Part shown: positions 25,201 to 40,550 of the stretch, in pieces
Layout: the number at the start of each line of letters is the position of its first letter
Position numbering within the stretch: position 1 is the first letter of the stretch
From: Sipunculus nudus
Lineage: Eukaryota; Annelida; Sipuncula; Golfingiida; Sipunculidae
Direction: 5' to 3'
NCBI GenBank assembly: GCA_026874595.1
Contig: CM049320.1
Location: forward strand, 10,751,964 to 10,815,963
Length of the DNA stretch: 64,000 nucleotides
Translations under genes and position numbers: made by a program
The notes under the pieces: generated by a model
The model's database searches: none
Told to the model about the DNA's origin: nothing
What the model saw: the letters and a program-made list of their open reading frames with translations, nothing else

Positions 25201-28200
25201 TTAGGTATCCAAAGTGCAAAACCATCAAATACAATATAGTTGATTTTAAAAATTCATCTTTAGGTATAACATTAGTCATGGGTAAAAGATCTGCACCTGA
25301 TAGTTATTTTTTTACCATGACCTAATTTCCATGGCCATACACCCTAAAGCCAATTCCCCCATATCACTCAGCTGCAGGTGTTGAAGAAAGGCTTCCACTA
25401 ATTGCTCAGTGATTGCAAAAATCTGATATTGATCAGGAACCTGGATCTGACAATACCCTTGGGATATGTCTTATAAGAAATTTAAGTGCAATAAACAAAG
25501 AGAAATAATTCTAACTTGAGGGCATATTAAGACTTCTATTAAGACATTCACCTTGAGAACCCAGTGACCTGAAACAATGCTACTTACCTCCAACACTAGA
25601 CTGACAATCTGTCGTTTCAGGCCTTCAGCTTGGGGCGTCCATCCAACATGTTTACGCTTGCCCAAAATGCTGTCTGAGAAAATATCAAGGTTCTTCGGTG
25701 GGCTGTAAAAAAAGCATACTGGTTTGTATTAAATGCACAGATGTTTTATTGAAAAGAAAAGAAAGCACATTTTTTGGTTTAAATTCTTATCACAATGTGT
25801 ATATGGTCTATTATCTATATTAGTTGCAACATTGCATATATGATTGCTGACCTAATATTTTTATCAATTCAATTCCCATTCAAGTATTATTCTCTTCAAT
25901 TAAATTCCCAGAACTGATCCAAAATCTGAACATACACGGTATGTTAGTCTTCATTTCAGTTCCTCTTGTATCAGTAAAAATCTTGATTTAAGAACAAACC
26001 ATGCAAGCCTTTTGATTAATTCTTAGCCACACTCAATTTTTCTTAAATTTCAATGTACCTGATAACCCTGTGGTGGCCCATGATGAAATCTAGACGCTTG
26101 GTCCAGGGGTTGACAAAGCTTGCCCACTCAGTCTGCAGGACGATGTAGTCTCCGTTACGGACTCGCATCTTGTAAGGCTTACTCTTGATGGTCTGTCCCA
26201 GCTTGGATAACACTAGAATAAAGAACAGAGTGCATCACAAACAGGCCTGGTATCTATTCTGATTTTTTGTTCAATTCCAATTGAAAGAATATCATGAAAT
26301 TAATTTCAATTTAAATATGATTGTGGATCTTATCAACAGATTTTTTATTTATTAACGCAGCACTCACAGTGGTTACAAATCCATTTAATTTAATTTCCAA
26401 TATAATTTAACACACTTAAGGCCAAAAAAATTAAGGTTAGGGTTTCAGGCACTTTTTTCAGAAATCAATGTGGATAGGCGCTTTTTTTATTTTTATTTTA
26501 TTTGTATGTTTCAATAAAGATGTCAAATGATCAGGGAAAATACATGATAATAACAGATTTATTTTGCTTAACAAGTAAATGCACTACATAACAAAGGAAA
26601 TTTTATCAAAATTGTATGATTTTATCTTCTTGACAGAAATGTCCAAGCAGCTGGTGCTCAAAGTTGGTTAGTTTCTATCGAAAATCAAAATCAAATTTCT
26701 TGATGCGGGGTTTTAAACTGACGCGGGCAGTGCTTGAGAACCATACCTTTTATTTTTTTTGCCTAATTTAAGATTTGTCTTTAATTCCCTTTAATACTTT
26801 CATTTTTTTTTTGCATGGAATTAAACAATTGTATTTCCCATACTGACTATCATTTTACTGGTACCTTGCATCATTTTAAAAAAAAGTTATCCAATTGATA
26901 TTTAACAAATCTGATTATTTTGAAAAAAATCTCCCAAGTTTTAACCAATCTTATGTGTTTGTTTGAATTGCCTCACCTTCTTCATAAGCTGTCAGCAGGT
27001 ATGGCAGGTCATCAGGATGATAGTAGTCAAAGACCGATTTACCAACCATGTCTTGAGGAAGGTATCCTAGCAATGGTATCGCTGACATGCTGATGAAGTT
27101 GTAGTTGAGGAACACAGTCTGTCTTGTAATGAACAGGTTCTTCTCTGGAGCTCGGTCACGTTCTGTAAATCATGATACATTTGAGTTGACTGACACACGG
27201 TAAAACGTTAACCTCACCTACAGACCACCTGAGTTAAGCGACCACCACGAAATAGTGACCACCTGTTCACGGTCTTGATAGATGACCACAATAAAATGCG
27301 AAAACTTATGGAGGTGCCATTATTGATCATAATTATGAGGTTTAACTGTCATAAGAATTTTACTGGGACATTCTTAAATCTTACTTTGATCATACAGAAC
27401 ACTAATTTGCAAAATACTTTGCTTTCATTTTCATAGTAACAGCTCTGCCTAAATAGTTTTAAAAAACTTCAGCCTGTGAAAGTAAAAGTTGGATGATATA
27501 TTTAATCTTACAGCTTGTATCTTTTTGCTTATTTACTACCAAACAGTGACACCTGATGAATGTATATATTTATATCAAGTACATCTATACTCTGGTAAAA
27601 GAAGGTTTGCCACTTTAATATACATTTCAGGTATAATACCACTGACAGTTTCATAATTATTGCCATATGTCATTTTAGTCCAAAATGGCAAATGCTATAA
27701 TGCATTAGTAGATAAAAATCATATGTTATCCTAAGAATGTACTCTGCAATGTACACTCCGAATGCTTGCAGTTATTTTCTGAAGTTAATCACAAAAAGAA
27801 TGGGTTAAATGCAAGGCTTTATTTTGTAGAAATCCTAATCTGTACAACCCTAATTGGCCCCACATAATTTTTTGTTTCATGTATTGTTAAACAACAAAGA
27901 CTCACCAAGGTATCCTGACTTGACCTGTACACATTTTAGGACCACCTGGTTTTTCAGATCGTCAGCTGTTGGGGCCTTCGTCCCTGGGGTCACTGGGGAA
28001 CTGGACATTCCACTGTCTGTCAGGGTAAGTGCTGGCTGGACTTCCAACTGCCCATACATCACTGTGTACTTCTCCTGCTTTCCCAGACTGTACCCATGTC
28101 TTAACCCTTTGTACTGTCTGTATAACAAAATAATAAACACTGCCATAAACAACCACACAGTAAGCAAGAAACAGACTTTACCAACTCTTCAAAAACAGTG

Positions 28201-31200
28201 ATGTAAGAAGTTAATACTTTTGTTTTAAAATAATCTTTTTAATTCAAAAATCCCCTGTCATCTTTATAACAATACAATGTGAATTGTTGAATAACATGCA
28301 AATCTTTATGTAATTAAAAACATATACCAATTATTCAATGAACACACGTGGATTTGTGCCTAACTCTGGTTGCAGTGGGTAAGTGCTATGAGAACAAACG
28401 TAATATGAACACTGAATAAGGAATGTTCTCTCATACATATATATAAATTAAAACTTTTTAAAAATTTTTTTTTTATGGAGGTAAATGCCTCCATTCTTTT
28501 TAGTGCTAGCTTTTAAATAAGTAATGTACATCTGCAGAATTCCATTCTAGTTTCCGACTACTTGACAGAGCAGCATTGCATGCTTCTACTCATTTTATAG
28601 CCTGGTGTTAACCAGGCCCGGTGACTACTGCACCTGCAAGCTCTGAGTGTGTAATCATCCCTATTGCTATGTCATTCCACCTGAGGTGCACCCTTTGTGA
28701 GTGAAGCATGGCCGTTGGGACAACCTTCCCATTCAGCCTGCAGAGTGCTCACCCAGAGATGGGGGCCGACCATGAATTAATCTCACCACCTCGGCTGAAT
28801 TTTGAACCCTCAATCTCCCAACTTTGAGGCCTATGAGCTTCCCCTGAGCCACAGAGCCAGTTTGATATAAAGTAAACCTTGTTTAAACCTACCTGAGTCT
28901 GAAGAAAAAGTTGTTCAGCTGTGGGTCCTGTGGGTCAGCAGCTGAAATTTAAAACAGATTCGTAAGTCTTTAATTAAACAGAACTTGTTTAAGTAGTATG
29001 AATATACATAAAATATGTACAAGAACCCCTGACCTGATTAAATATGCACAAATCTTGCCAAGAATTAACTCAAGTTATAGGCTGCTTCTCCCTGCTCTTG
29101 CATTTTTGAGATATAAAATCTTTGAAACCTATCATCAAACTATTAATCTGAAATGGGCACTAGTGTTTTTCATTTTCTCCCAGTTTTGGAAGTGAAACAT
29201 ATTTTCTCCATTTTTTTTGTTAATCTTTCCATGTTTTGGTGGTGAAACAGACATTCTCCACTTTTCAACTAAGCTATCCTATTTTGGTACATACACATAT
29301 TGCTGCTGGATCCAACTGTCTCACGACAAACAGAGATGTGACTGCTCAAGGTCATGATGTCCTTTATACACACAAATTCCATCAGAGACTGCTTCAGCCA
29401 GTATTTCTGAAAAAAATATAAAAAAAAAAAATCAGGATTTGTATACAGTACTGCCCTACAATTTATAGTAACAGAAACCACCATCAGAGGTCGCCCCCTA
29501 CTTTCTGATTCATGAGGTCTCACGTTGAATTTGGCAAAGGTCACTGACACCAGACACGAGGTCAACTGGAATTTTTCAATACCAATTAAATTTCAATTAC
29601 AACAAGGCCTACAGGCCTTATGCGAACCTGTGCAAATTTTGGGAAGATGAATGGAGGTTTATTTTTAAAATTTAATATTGATCCTCTTATGTCCTGCATA
29701 TCTACCTTAGTTGTCATGACTTCAGCAAAATGGATGTTTCAGACCCGCAAGTTTCAGACTAGGCAATTTTAAAACTAGGATGTATCAGTCATGATATTTT
29801 TGATGTTCTTTTTTGCCAGGGTGGATTATTTGGACAGATGAACGGACAATTTGGCAGCATGGTTTCGGAGAAGAACATTTTTTATGGTTTTTTAGCTTCT
29901 TCCCTATAAAATCTAAGAAAATGCAGTTAGCCAAGAATCTAGCAAAATTTGATAGAAATTTTAGATGACAAATATTTTTGCAAAAAATTTCTATTTATTT
30001 CAGATCATATTTGCTAGGAAAAGTATCAATTCCAATTCAAATCACACAATTTTATATAAAAAAAAATTTTTTATTTTTTGCAAAAAATTTGGTGATGCTA
30101 GCTCCTGCCCTTTTTGAGATAGCTATGACGCACAAGATTGAGAGAGATTGTTCAAGGGAACATTTCAATGAAATATTGGACAATTTGGCTGGACAGTTTC
30201 GAAGAAGAAGATTATTAAGGAATTTTAAGCTTTTTCTCTATAAAGTCTAAATTAATGCAGATACCCAATAATAAGCTCTACGGCACCTAATTTCACATGT
30301 GACTAATTTCTATTAATTTAGAGCTGCTAGCTCCGACAGTTTCTGACTTACAGCCATGGACAACGGAGGGGCCAGCCCTGGAAGGCGGGCTGGACGGAAG
30401 AGGCCGCACCAATCCATAAGCTCACAGGTTCGCTAAAAATTCTATTTATTTCAGATCATATTTGCTAGGAAAAGTATCAATTCCAATTCAAATCACACAA
30501 TTTTATATAAAAATTAAATATAAAAATAAGTTCACAAGTACAAGGTTACAATCCTTTGACATATATATACAGTGACTGGTAAAATTTATAGTGTCAGTCT
30601 TTGATTTATAGGTGATAAAAAAAAAAATATAGGTTATTAACCAAATATCAATCTATTGATTTAAGACCTGCAGGGGTGTTTGCGTGGGTAACACGCATAA
30701 CATGCCAGTGTAACTTTATAATAAATGACCCAGTTTTCGGCTTCGTAGGAGATCTTGGGGACATCTAACATTATGCTGAATTTTGGATTTCTAGGTCTTA
30801 CGGTTTCAAAACACGCCACATCTATGGACGGACGGACAGACAGACGGATGGACAACGGACAATGGACCACGACTATAGCTCAGATGACTTATAGTCAGCT
30901 GAGCTAAAAATGACAACCACAGCATTGGTACAAATCCAGATAAAAGGCCTGGATTGAGCAGATTGTTTAGTCTTGGCGGAGGTATGCGCTCTAATGGGAG
31001 CTCTTTAATTTATAATTAAATGAAAGTTTACCTTCGGGTAACCAAGCTGAATGAGCAGTTCATCGTCAACCTGCGACACAATGTAGTCTTTCATTGACAT
31101 CACAATCTTGTGTGGTTTCTGGAATTAAAAGGAAGACTTAATTAAATGACTTGCTAAAAAATCATAATCAAAGCTCAAAATTGGTAGACAAATTTTACAC

Positions 31201-33923
31201 CAAACATTGGGGTTAAACAAATCAGAGAGTTTTCCAGTCTTCAAAGGATTTAACTAGACCACATATTTTTATGCACCCTGTTTCCAAAGAAGGCTGACCC
31301 TTCAAATGACATGATTTCTCACTCCTCCACCAGAGGTCAGTTCATTCAAAACAAACCTGTGCCAGTTATTTAGTTATAGACTGTGGGAGGGATGGGAATA
31401 CCTGTCTTAACTGTCACAAAATAAAATTTGTCACATATAAAGAAAATCTGCTATTTACATTGTACATCTGCATGCTGACCAAATTAAATGTTATTTATTT
31501 CATCAAGTCCTCAACACAAAAACATTCCTGTGCACGGGATCTGCCTTAAAACAATTCTATTCTTGCATATCTTAATGGAGTATACAGTGGACCCTATCTG
31601 AAATACCACCCAACTAAAAAGACCACCTGTCTAATAAAAACCACCTTTGAGTAACCAAAAGCATTCATATTGATTATAATTGACCTGTATAATAAGATCA
31701 CCTGTGAATTAAGATCAGTTTTGGCCAGTCCTATGACAAAGATTTTACTGTATCTACTCTCTAACTGTATGTGCACCTACACCATAGGCAGACATACAAT
31801 TTTATAGTTTAGTTTTCAGGTATACAACTAACGCTAAAAATAAACAGTGACCCAATAATCTGTGTTGAAAAACTTGTGTGCCAAAACTGGCCAAGCAGAC
31901 TGATTGTTCCACAATCTCATATTTGTGCCAGTTATGATCGTTTTCAAGCCTTAAACAACAAAGGAATTTATGCATCATTTAACATGAACAAATACTTTCA
32001 CTTTTGTCTGCAAATAAAATATAGTTTTTCATTTTTTAAATAAGGATAGATCATTCTCTGGTCCTGCAGTTGCCTGTTTGCACGAACATGAAGCGAAGTC
32101 GGTGATGTTGTAAGATTCAGAAATTGGCAGAGAGAGGGAATTCTCAGGGAGTGTCATTTGAACAGACAGACCCTTAAATGTATCTTCAGATAAGTTTAAC
32201 CTGCAAATATAATGAAACTGGTAAGGGATTATGAATAATTTGTTGTCTTGTTTGCACTTATTATCTAACCTAAAATTTTATTTTACCGCTCATATAATTA
32301 TTGTTGTTGAATCTCCATCTCTCCTTTAATTCTCAAAGTTTTAGAAGTTCTGTTTTGTGGTCAGTTACTAAGTGATTTGGAAATGATACCACAAGTGCCT
32401 TTAAAAATTGACAGCTTCGCCTGCTGAAATACCGCTATATATAAGTGTCAAAATGGAAAACTTGTGTGTCAAATTAAGCATTTTATAACATCAGTAATGG
32501 AAGACCTGTGTCATTTCTACTTTCCTGTTTAAGTAATAAATTTATCTTTTTATTATTATATAATATCTAAAATTTTTTATTATTACTATTTTTATAATTA
32601 TTAAAATAAACATGTGGAAAAATGTATTGTATCATTATATATGTTGTATCCTAAATATATGTTCACTTTCCCCTTGAACAAAACCTGAAACACTCAATAA
32701 TTAGTCAATAAAAAAAAAATCTTTAAAAAAAAAAACTTTTATTTGCCCTACCTACTCAAATTTTTGTTACTACGTAATCAGAAACAAAGAACTTTTTTCT
32801 GGTCATACGTTTAGAAGCCCTTATGTAGTTTCTTTATCTACAATTCTTAAACAGACAATTAAACTCCTGCATGTTTGGAGATTCAATGCAGAGTGATTTC
32901 CTGTGACTGGCATGCACTATGTGCTCTGGTAGCTGCCTATGGTTTATGGTTCTACTCCTCATACCTTGTGATATGTAAAGGTGGTCTGTTACCTATCATG
33001 ACAGGCTGTGATGTAACCACAATGTCTGACCATGTACTGAAGCTCTACAGTTCTCTGTCATTTTCTGTAATTTACGTTCCTGTCAATAAGCTGTGGCGGA
33101 TGTACAGGCAGCCCTAGGTGCTGCCACCTTATCAGCATTTCTATGATTTACCACAAATTACCACAGACTGGGAAGCCGGTAAAGCTGATGAAAATTGCCT
33201 GTACTTGGTTGTTCTTGGTTTATGACTAAACAGCAATAAATGAGTTATATAACTAATGTATGGTTTTGATCTTTGTGTTTTAAAGAAGGGGATAGTCCTG
33301 ACAGCATGACAGTCAGTGCCCCTTATCAACACTTTGAAAAACTTTTCCAATGATATGTACAGTGAAACCTGTTTGAAAAACCACTGATCTAATAAGACCA
33401 CCTGTCTATTAAGACCACCAATGAATGTACTGAAAGGAATCATATTGGTTATAACTGACCTGCCTCATATGACCAACTGTGAATTAAGACCACTATTGGA
33501 AAGTCCCGCAGGTGGTTTTATTACAATGGTTTCACTGTGTTCTCTTTTTGAAGAATGCAGTAATTAAAATATGCAGAGGCACAGCTTAAGTGTGACATGT
33601 TAATATGCAAAAGAGAAGAAGTCACCAGAAGCATTGATATGCTAATATCAGTAACTCACTCTTTCAACCTAACAGGTTGACAGTGTGTGAGCCTGTGCAA
33701 ATTTCTGTACATAGAACTATGCTTCTACTATGGTATGGTCTAACATTTACATCTTGCAGTTAAAAAAAAAATAGTGACTGACAGTCTGACAGGTCTAGAA
33801 AATTGTAGAAAACCAGTCTATATGACATCAAAAATTGTATAACTCATCTGGCAACTATACACAACTTTCTGTTTCTATGTTTAGTTTTATGATACTTTAA
33901 CAAATTTATTCTTGGGGAAAAGA

Positions 33924-33992
<69 letters not shown>

Positions 33993-36900
33993 TTAAAACT
34001 TTCGAAACTAATTTGACATTTAACACAGAAAATACCTTAGAATTCCACAAAAACAAACAAAATCTGATACTGAGTAATAAGACCTAAAACAGGATATCTC
34101 AGATTAAACCTACAGTTATTTTTTTACGATTTGAACCTTTAAATATATGAAAATTTATTGTTCAGTACATAAAAACTGATCATGTCAATATTTGCAGACA
34201 ACTTTTTATGACATTGCCATAGTATGTCACAAAACCACAATGCATGACTTATGCTTTAGTTAATCCAATCTACCATTTTCATGAGAAAATATTGTTATAA
34301 CTTATTAATATTTAAGGGGGACACTAAATTGTCACAGCACATGAAATCTTGCCATGTCTGACATATGGCACCCAGCACAGATCTGGTATGTCTACTGCTC
34401 CTAAAATAGTAATTCAGATGAGGTTGCAGTTGACATCATTTTAGAAAACGCAGCACTGATGTAGCACTGATTATAATGAATAAAAACAATGTTTTCAGAT
34501 TAAATCTGGACATGGTAGATATTGGTTGAAGCTGAAATTGTTATTCCCTAATGTAAGCTATACTGATAAAACAATTTGGTTTTCAGTCCAATCTAACATA
34601 GTAATATGTTTTGGGATAATCACTTTTACTAGGCTATTCCCAAAAGCAAGCTATACTAATAAAACATTTTGATTTTTGCCAATTTTAATATAGTTGCTTC
34701 ATGTAATTAAACAAGAGAATGTTTATAAGTTTACATAAATGGAAATGTAAACCACCTATAATGAATGTATAATGTAGAAATACAACAGATGTCTGCTATT
34801 TGCACTAGGAACAGGTTTTTCAAAGTGCGGCTGCTCAACAACATACCATACAATTCCTAACAACTGTCTAGTTGCATTCATCCAATTTAACTTAAAGCAG
34901 CATACAACAAATCAATCAGAACTCAATTAATGGACAGCATCACAGATAAAAAAGAACATTCAATCTTGTTACACAATCTGCATCACTTTTTTTAACTAGA
35001 AATGAGGAGGAAGAAAAATTGAATAAAAAGATGCAATGATCCACCATTTGTGTTGGAAGTGGGGAGAGATCCACAGTAGGCAAGATAGAGGAGATGGTAA
35101 TAATCAACAACAAGATTAGCATCATTTACAGGATGCCAGAACACGGGGTCTTCATATTCCTGTGACAATTAGTCCCGTTACAGGTGTCTTTGGGCCAGTG
35201 TTCTGATGGCATATGGCATACGCTAAGCGAGTGATGCTCACTGCTGATGATCAGAAGAAAACAATGATGATTCAGAATAGATTACCATGACAGTTATGAT
35301 GTCAACATGACTGATAAATGCCACTTCCAAACAAAGATATCATCAATCAGGTGTAAGGAAACAGTGTGTAAAAAAGACTCAAAGGTAAAGAAAATAAACT
35401 CAAAGAATGATGCAAAGGAACGCTTTGAAAGATAATCAAAGGAATATGCAGACACTGAAGGTATTGGTGCAAGGGATCTTTAAAAAAAAAATTAAATGGT
35501 GACGAGGAGCAAGATGAAACTCTATATATGAAAATCAATCTAAAAGAAAATATCACAGGTTGTCATGTTGTTTGTTAGATCAAGACAACTGGCACAATGC
35601 TTCCAATATAAAAGTTCCCTTCCGACTTGATAAAAAGTATAATTTAATCTTACTAGAAATGGTATCAGATTGTCTGGAAAGATTTGAAAAAGAGTATAAA
35701 CTGATGCAAAATTTCACAGTTTATGTATTATTATAACAATTTATAATATGTTTAAACCTTTGAAGCCTGGTCAAGTACTGAACCAGTGTACATAATATGC
35801 CTCCTTATAATTCAGGTGAGAAACTGTTTATTGAGTATCATGAAAATCCATAAGATTTTTGGTAAGTCACAATGGTGTCACCTAAGTTAGGTGACCTCTG
35901 ACCTTATTTAATATGCATGGATTGTTCTGGAAATCAAAATTAGGTGAGATATTATATTGATTAATATTTTTGCTGAGGTTAATATAAATATAAAACCATG
36001 GTATTCCTCCTAAGTTATTGTGGCATCACTACAAAGTAGCCTTGTGACTTTTGACTTCATTTAATATGCGGGTATTTTCCCTATAATTAAACTTGGGTGA
36101 GATAATCTATTGTTAAGTATTTATGGTGAGTTTTGTGAAAATCCACCAAAGCTCTGGCAAGTTATGGTGGCTACACTGAAAATAGAAGTAGAACTAAATA
36201 AACTTTTTTTCAAATATTGCGTCACATATGAAATGTTAAAATTTTGCATTAAAAAATTAATAAAAAATCCAAAAATCAATAGTGGGACCAAAACCTAATC
36301 AGCTCTGGAGACCCATAAGATGTACATCCTATTACAATTTGAAGTAGATCTGACTAAAACTTTTTGGAGATATATCACAGAATAAAATTGTTAATGAAAG
36401 GACAGACAGAGGGGTGCAGCTGATCACTATAACCTCGCGCTGCTGAGGTGGGGGATCATTACATCATGGTTCTGTGGTTTTGTTAAAATATCATCAAGGA
36501 TTTAAATTGACTCGGACATCAAGGACTTCATCTAATAAGATAATTGCTGCTTTAACCACCATGCAAAACTGGCAAATGAAACATAACATTTAAAGGGAAA
36601 AAAATTCTGCGAAGGCTTAAACAAAATAATTACTTTAAATCTTCAGGAGTTTTAAGGCCATGGATTAAAACAAAAGGTTGCCTGGTGCAGGTTATGTACC
36701 GAGTCATGGAGGTTTGCTGAGATGCCGTCAGCAACAATTTCTGAATAATTTCCATTGTGCTAAGTAGCAAAACTCAGGGAGCATAAAAGCTCATTGTGGA
36801 ATCATAGCTTTAAGGTTTTTCTTTTAACTTCAAAGTTTCTGTGGTTATCAATGGCCACGTCACTCACCTCCGATTTGTTGTTATGGTGTTAAAAAACTAT

Positions 36901-39900
36901 CAGAGATAGTTCCTTAATGAAAACAGTAAGCCCTCCCTTTTGAAAACTGATTAAACTTCAAGATTCAATATATCTATTTTTAATTGCTGATAAGAGTATG
37001 GAATTAAGGTCATATCTAAACTTTTTATTTAGATAACAATACTGACTCTTTATGAAAACTGTTAGTTACATTTTTAAGAAATGGTTGACTAGATTTTGTT
37101 CCTACTTTGATAAGCAAATATGTCTGACTTGAGCACATCGTATGTATTTTCTAGTCAAATGCCTAATATGAAATTGTATAATTAAATACAGAGACACCTC
37201 TGCTATTTTGTTTATGTAATATTCTACAAAGTAAATCACATCTGTCTTCATTCAACTGATAAAGTTATCCAAGACCATTCATCATAGCATTAAAAATTTA
37301 AGGAAATTCAAGGTCAACTACTGAAAAAAATGCTCAGCTTTTTATGAAGTTTTACTAAGAAGGGATTGTTATAGTGAAATATCAGATCTGTTAAAAGCTT
37401 ATTCAAAGTTATGGATTTCACAGACTTTTTCAACCTTATACCAACAAGGGTTTACAAGCAGTAATAAAATCTACACCTTTCCAACGCAAAGGTATCAATC
37501 TAGTTTTGATTATCTGCAGGAATATTTGCATTACTGCTAAAGACACATTCTATCATCATAACAAACTTTTGATCAGTAACTTTGCAAAAAGTAAACAGTA
37601 GAGCTGTTTCTACCATCTAGCATGTCATCCTACTCACATGCTTGGATGCACAGTTCTACAAAACAGTTGATTGTTTTCAATAATAACACTACTATATCTT
37701 TTCATACCATTTGAGGAGACAAAATAGTGACTGATGTCCACTGAAAATTCCGTTTTGACATTTTGCAGAACAGTTATTGTGGTCCAACCCCCTACTGGTG
37801 GCACTAAGTGATCCTCTGTCATGTATGCTGTGATTGGATATGAGCGAGAGTAAATGAACAAATTGGCCAATTACATATATCCTTACAAAATAAGGATGGG
37901 GATGGGGTTAACATCATACTTGGGTCCATTATGGCCCCACTGCTCTAGTCCCATGTATAAATCACATTTAATGAAATATCAATTCAAATTTAAATAATAA
38001 TTAACAGATATACAGTTTGAAACATACATGAAAAAATTGGTGGAAAGGGGTGTTTGAACAGGATAAAGTAGCTATGAGCCTTTCTTTGAAATAAAAGAAA
38101 GTTCTGCAAGGGTGCATGATAACCCATCTTAAGTCCTGTCACCTGTCACCTTATGAAATATTTGCAGACTTTGCCAAGTACTGAACTCAGGTGACATGCT
38201 GTTTTGGTAAACATTCTTGGTTTGTTTCATGCAATTTAATGTTTCATACAAGTTATATGAAACAGTTTCTATGAAACTGCTGGTATATGAAACTGCTGAT
38301 ACGTAATTTAGATGATGTCAGTCTGGTGACCTTTGACCCATGATTTTCACTTTGCCATTGTCACTAGGGTTCTATTTTCATTATCTGTAACCTAAACATA
38401 GTATATCCATTATCATGCTGATTATTTGATATGGGCACTAAATTTCAACAATTGACAATGACATACTAGGAGTAAAAATTCTTTTCCCCCACAGGCAGAA
38501 AATATGAATACTGAATACCATTCTCATTATATGACCAATTTTAATTAGAAAAGGAAGTAATTACTGATACTGATCAGAAGTCAAATAACAGAATGAATGA
38601 GGTTTCTCTAAATGGATCCATAAAAAATGTCAGTAAAACCAAACTCCAGGTCTTTTAACAGAGAAGAATTGTTCCCTTCTTTCAATTCCATTGGTTACTT
38701 CGAAGAAACAATTTTTTATCAGTAGTCCTTCACGTAATGGGTTTAGGCTAAGCATCGCATGCTTTTTGCACAAAGTAAGGCAGGAATTAATGCAGAAAAC
38801 ATATCACAAGGTCTGCATCAGCCAGTTACCTCAATTATAAAAACTTGATTCCTCGGGTTTATATCCTGGCCATGGCATTTTCATAGTGAGGTATTAGTCA
38901 AAAAACATCTTCCCTAAGTGCTGTGTTCTCTAATGCATGGACAGACAAAGGAAGGCCTGCAGGTATATTAAGTGGCAAGACAAATGGCTGTGAAGAACTT
39001 GTCGATACCCTGGATCTCTGAACAAGCAACAAAAGACGAATCACTCAATTCTTCCATGGCTTCAAGGATTTTGCTCAAGAAGCCAGCAAAACTGAACATG
39101 AGTACTTAATGTCCTGGAGAGCAGGAAAACAAGAATTTTTAACTTTAATTTCCATTACATAAATTCTAAATTTGGAAATGGATCTAATTTAAATTATTTG
39201 AAGTATCATTTTATTCTAGCTATTATGTCACATATGAAATGTGTTGTGCAAACCATTAGAAAAGGATAGCTTTAAATAAATAACATAAAACTGATTGGAA
39301 CTTGGAAAGCACATACATCCCTTAATCCCTCATAAAACATGATTCAAACAATGGATCAAGGTTCCAAAAAGGTTGAATTTCATTTGCAAGTTTTTTTTCA
39401 AGAACACTTACAAATTTGGACATACTTAAGGGATAAATTTTTTGACAGCCTTCTTTACCATCTATCACCAATATTATTACCACACTTTATAATTTGCAAA
39501 TACTATTAAAAAGTGCGAGGAAGAAACACAAGTGTAAAAATTTCATGTTAGACACAAAATTAACAAAACTGAAGTTAAGACAATGCACAAACAAAGGTAC
39601 AGCAATTTTGGAAACAGATTAATTACTTGCATTCCTTCTATTGGGCTAATAGTGCAATAGCAAGTAGAATGAAAAGAGTGAAATTCATGTTTTATTAAAA
39701 GTTAATGCCTCTGTCAGGAGGGTATGCGTTCTTCCCTGTTTGTATGTGTTTGTTTGTTTGTTCACAACATAATTCATGTAATCATGAATGAAATTCTCAG
39801 GGCATTTTGGGAATGGGCCAATGAAGAATCTATAAGATTTTGGTGTACATCCAGCTTAAGAACCCAGCATTCAGGAAAATAATCAAGGAACATTCACACA

Positions 39901-40503
39901 TGCACAGTCACTTATGTATGAATGAACCTGGGAATATAGGCCGATTAAGAAAAATGCTAACATAGTTTTAGAAGCATCCTATAACAGGAAACCCTCCCCC
40001 CCCCCATGGTGGAGGCTTGCATTGCTTAGAATGCAGATTGAGGAAAGTTGACTTGTAGTTTCACATAATGAGCTCAATTTGAGATCTTGCAAGGCCTTGA
40101 AAGCACATACAAATGTAAAGAAGCCCTATAAATTATGAATCAAATGATTTAGTTAATGACTTATATTCCTGTAAGATGCCAGTTCCTCCATCAGGGCAAG
40201 AACCAGTAGCAGGTCTCTCTAAATCACTTGGTAAAGAATGTACAAATATATAAAAGATAGAAGAATAAAAACTGAAATTGATGGTTTTGTGCTAGGGGAG
40301 ACCTAAGTAGGTTCAGCCACAAAAACTTATTTTACGGATATATAAAAATAAACTCATCAACCCCTGTAAGCCTCTCCTCCCACAGGCCGGCCAAAGACCG
40401 CAAAAAAAAGTAAGTGCTCCGGAAAAAAAGAGTGGAACTCTTTGAAATAAAAAGAGTTAAAAAAAGAAAGAATAAAATTAGAGTCAATTACCCATTCACA
40501 GAC

Positions 40504-40550
<47 letters not shown>

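Noticed and set aside
27854-28201. 115-residue plus-strand ORF
   Set aside because: Antisense shadow of per exon 8.
28345-28350. CACGTG E-box in intron 7 as a clock enhancer
   Set aside because: A single 6-mer far from the promoter with no second box. The same motif also occurs at 1904 and 54208, so chance is likely.
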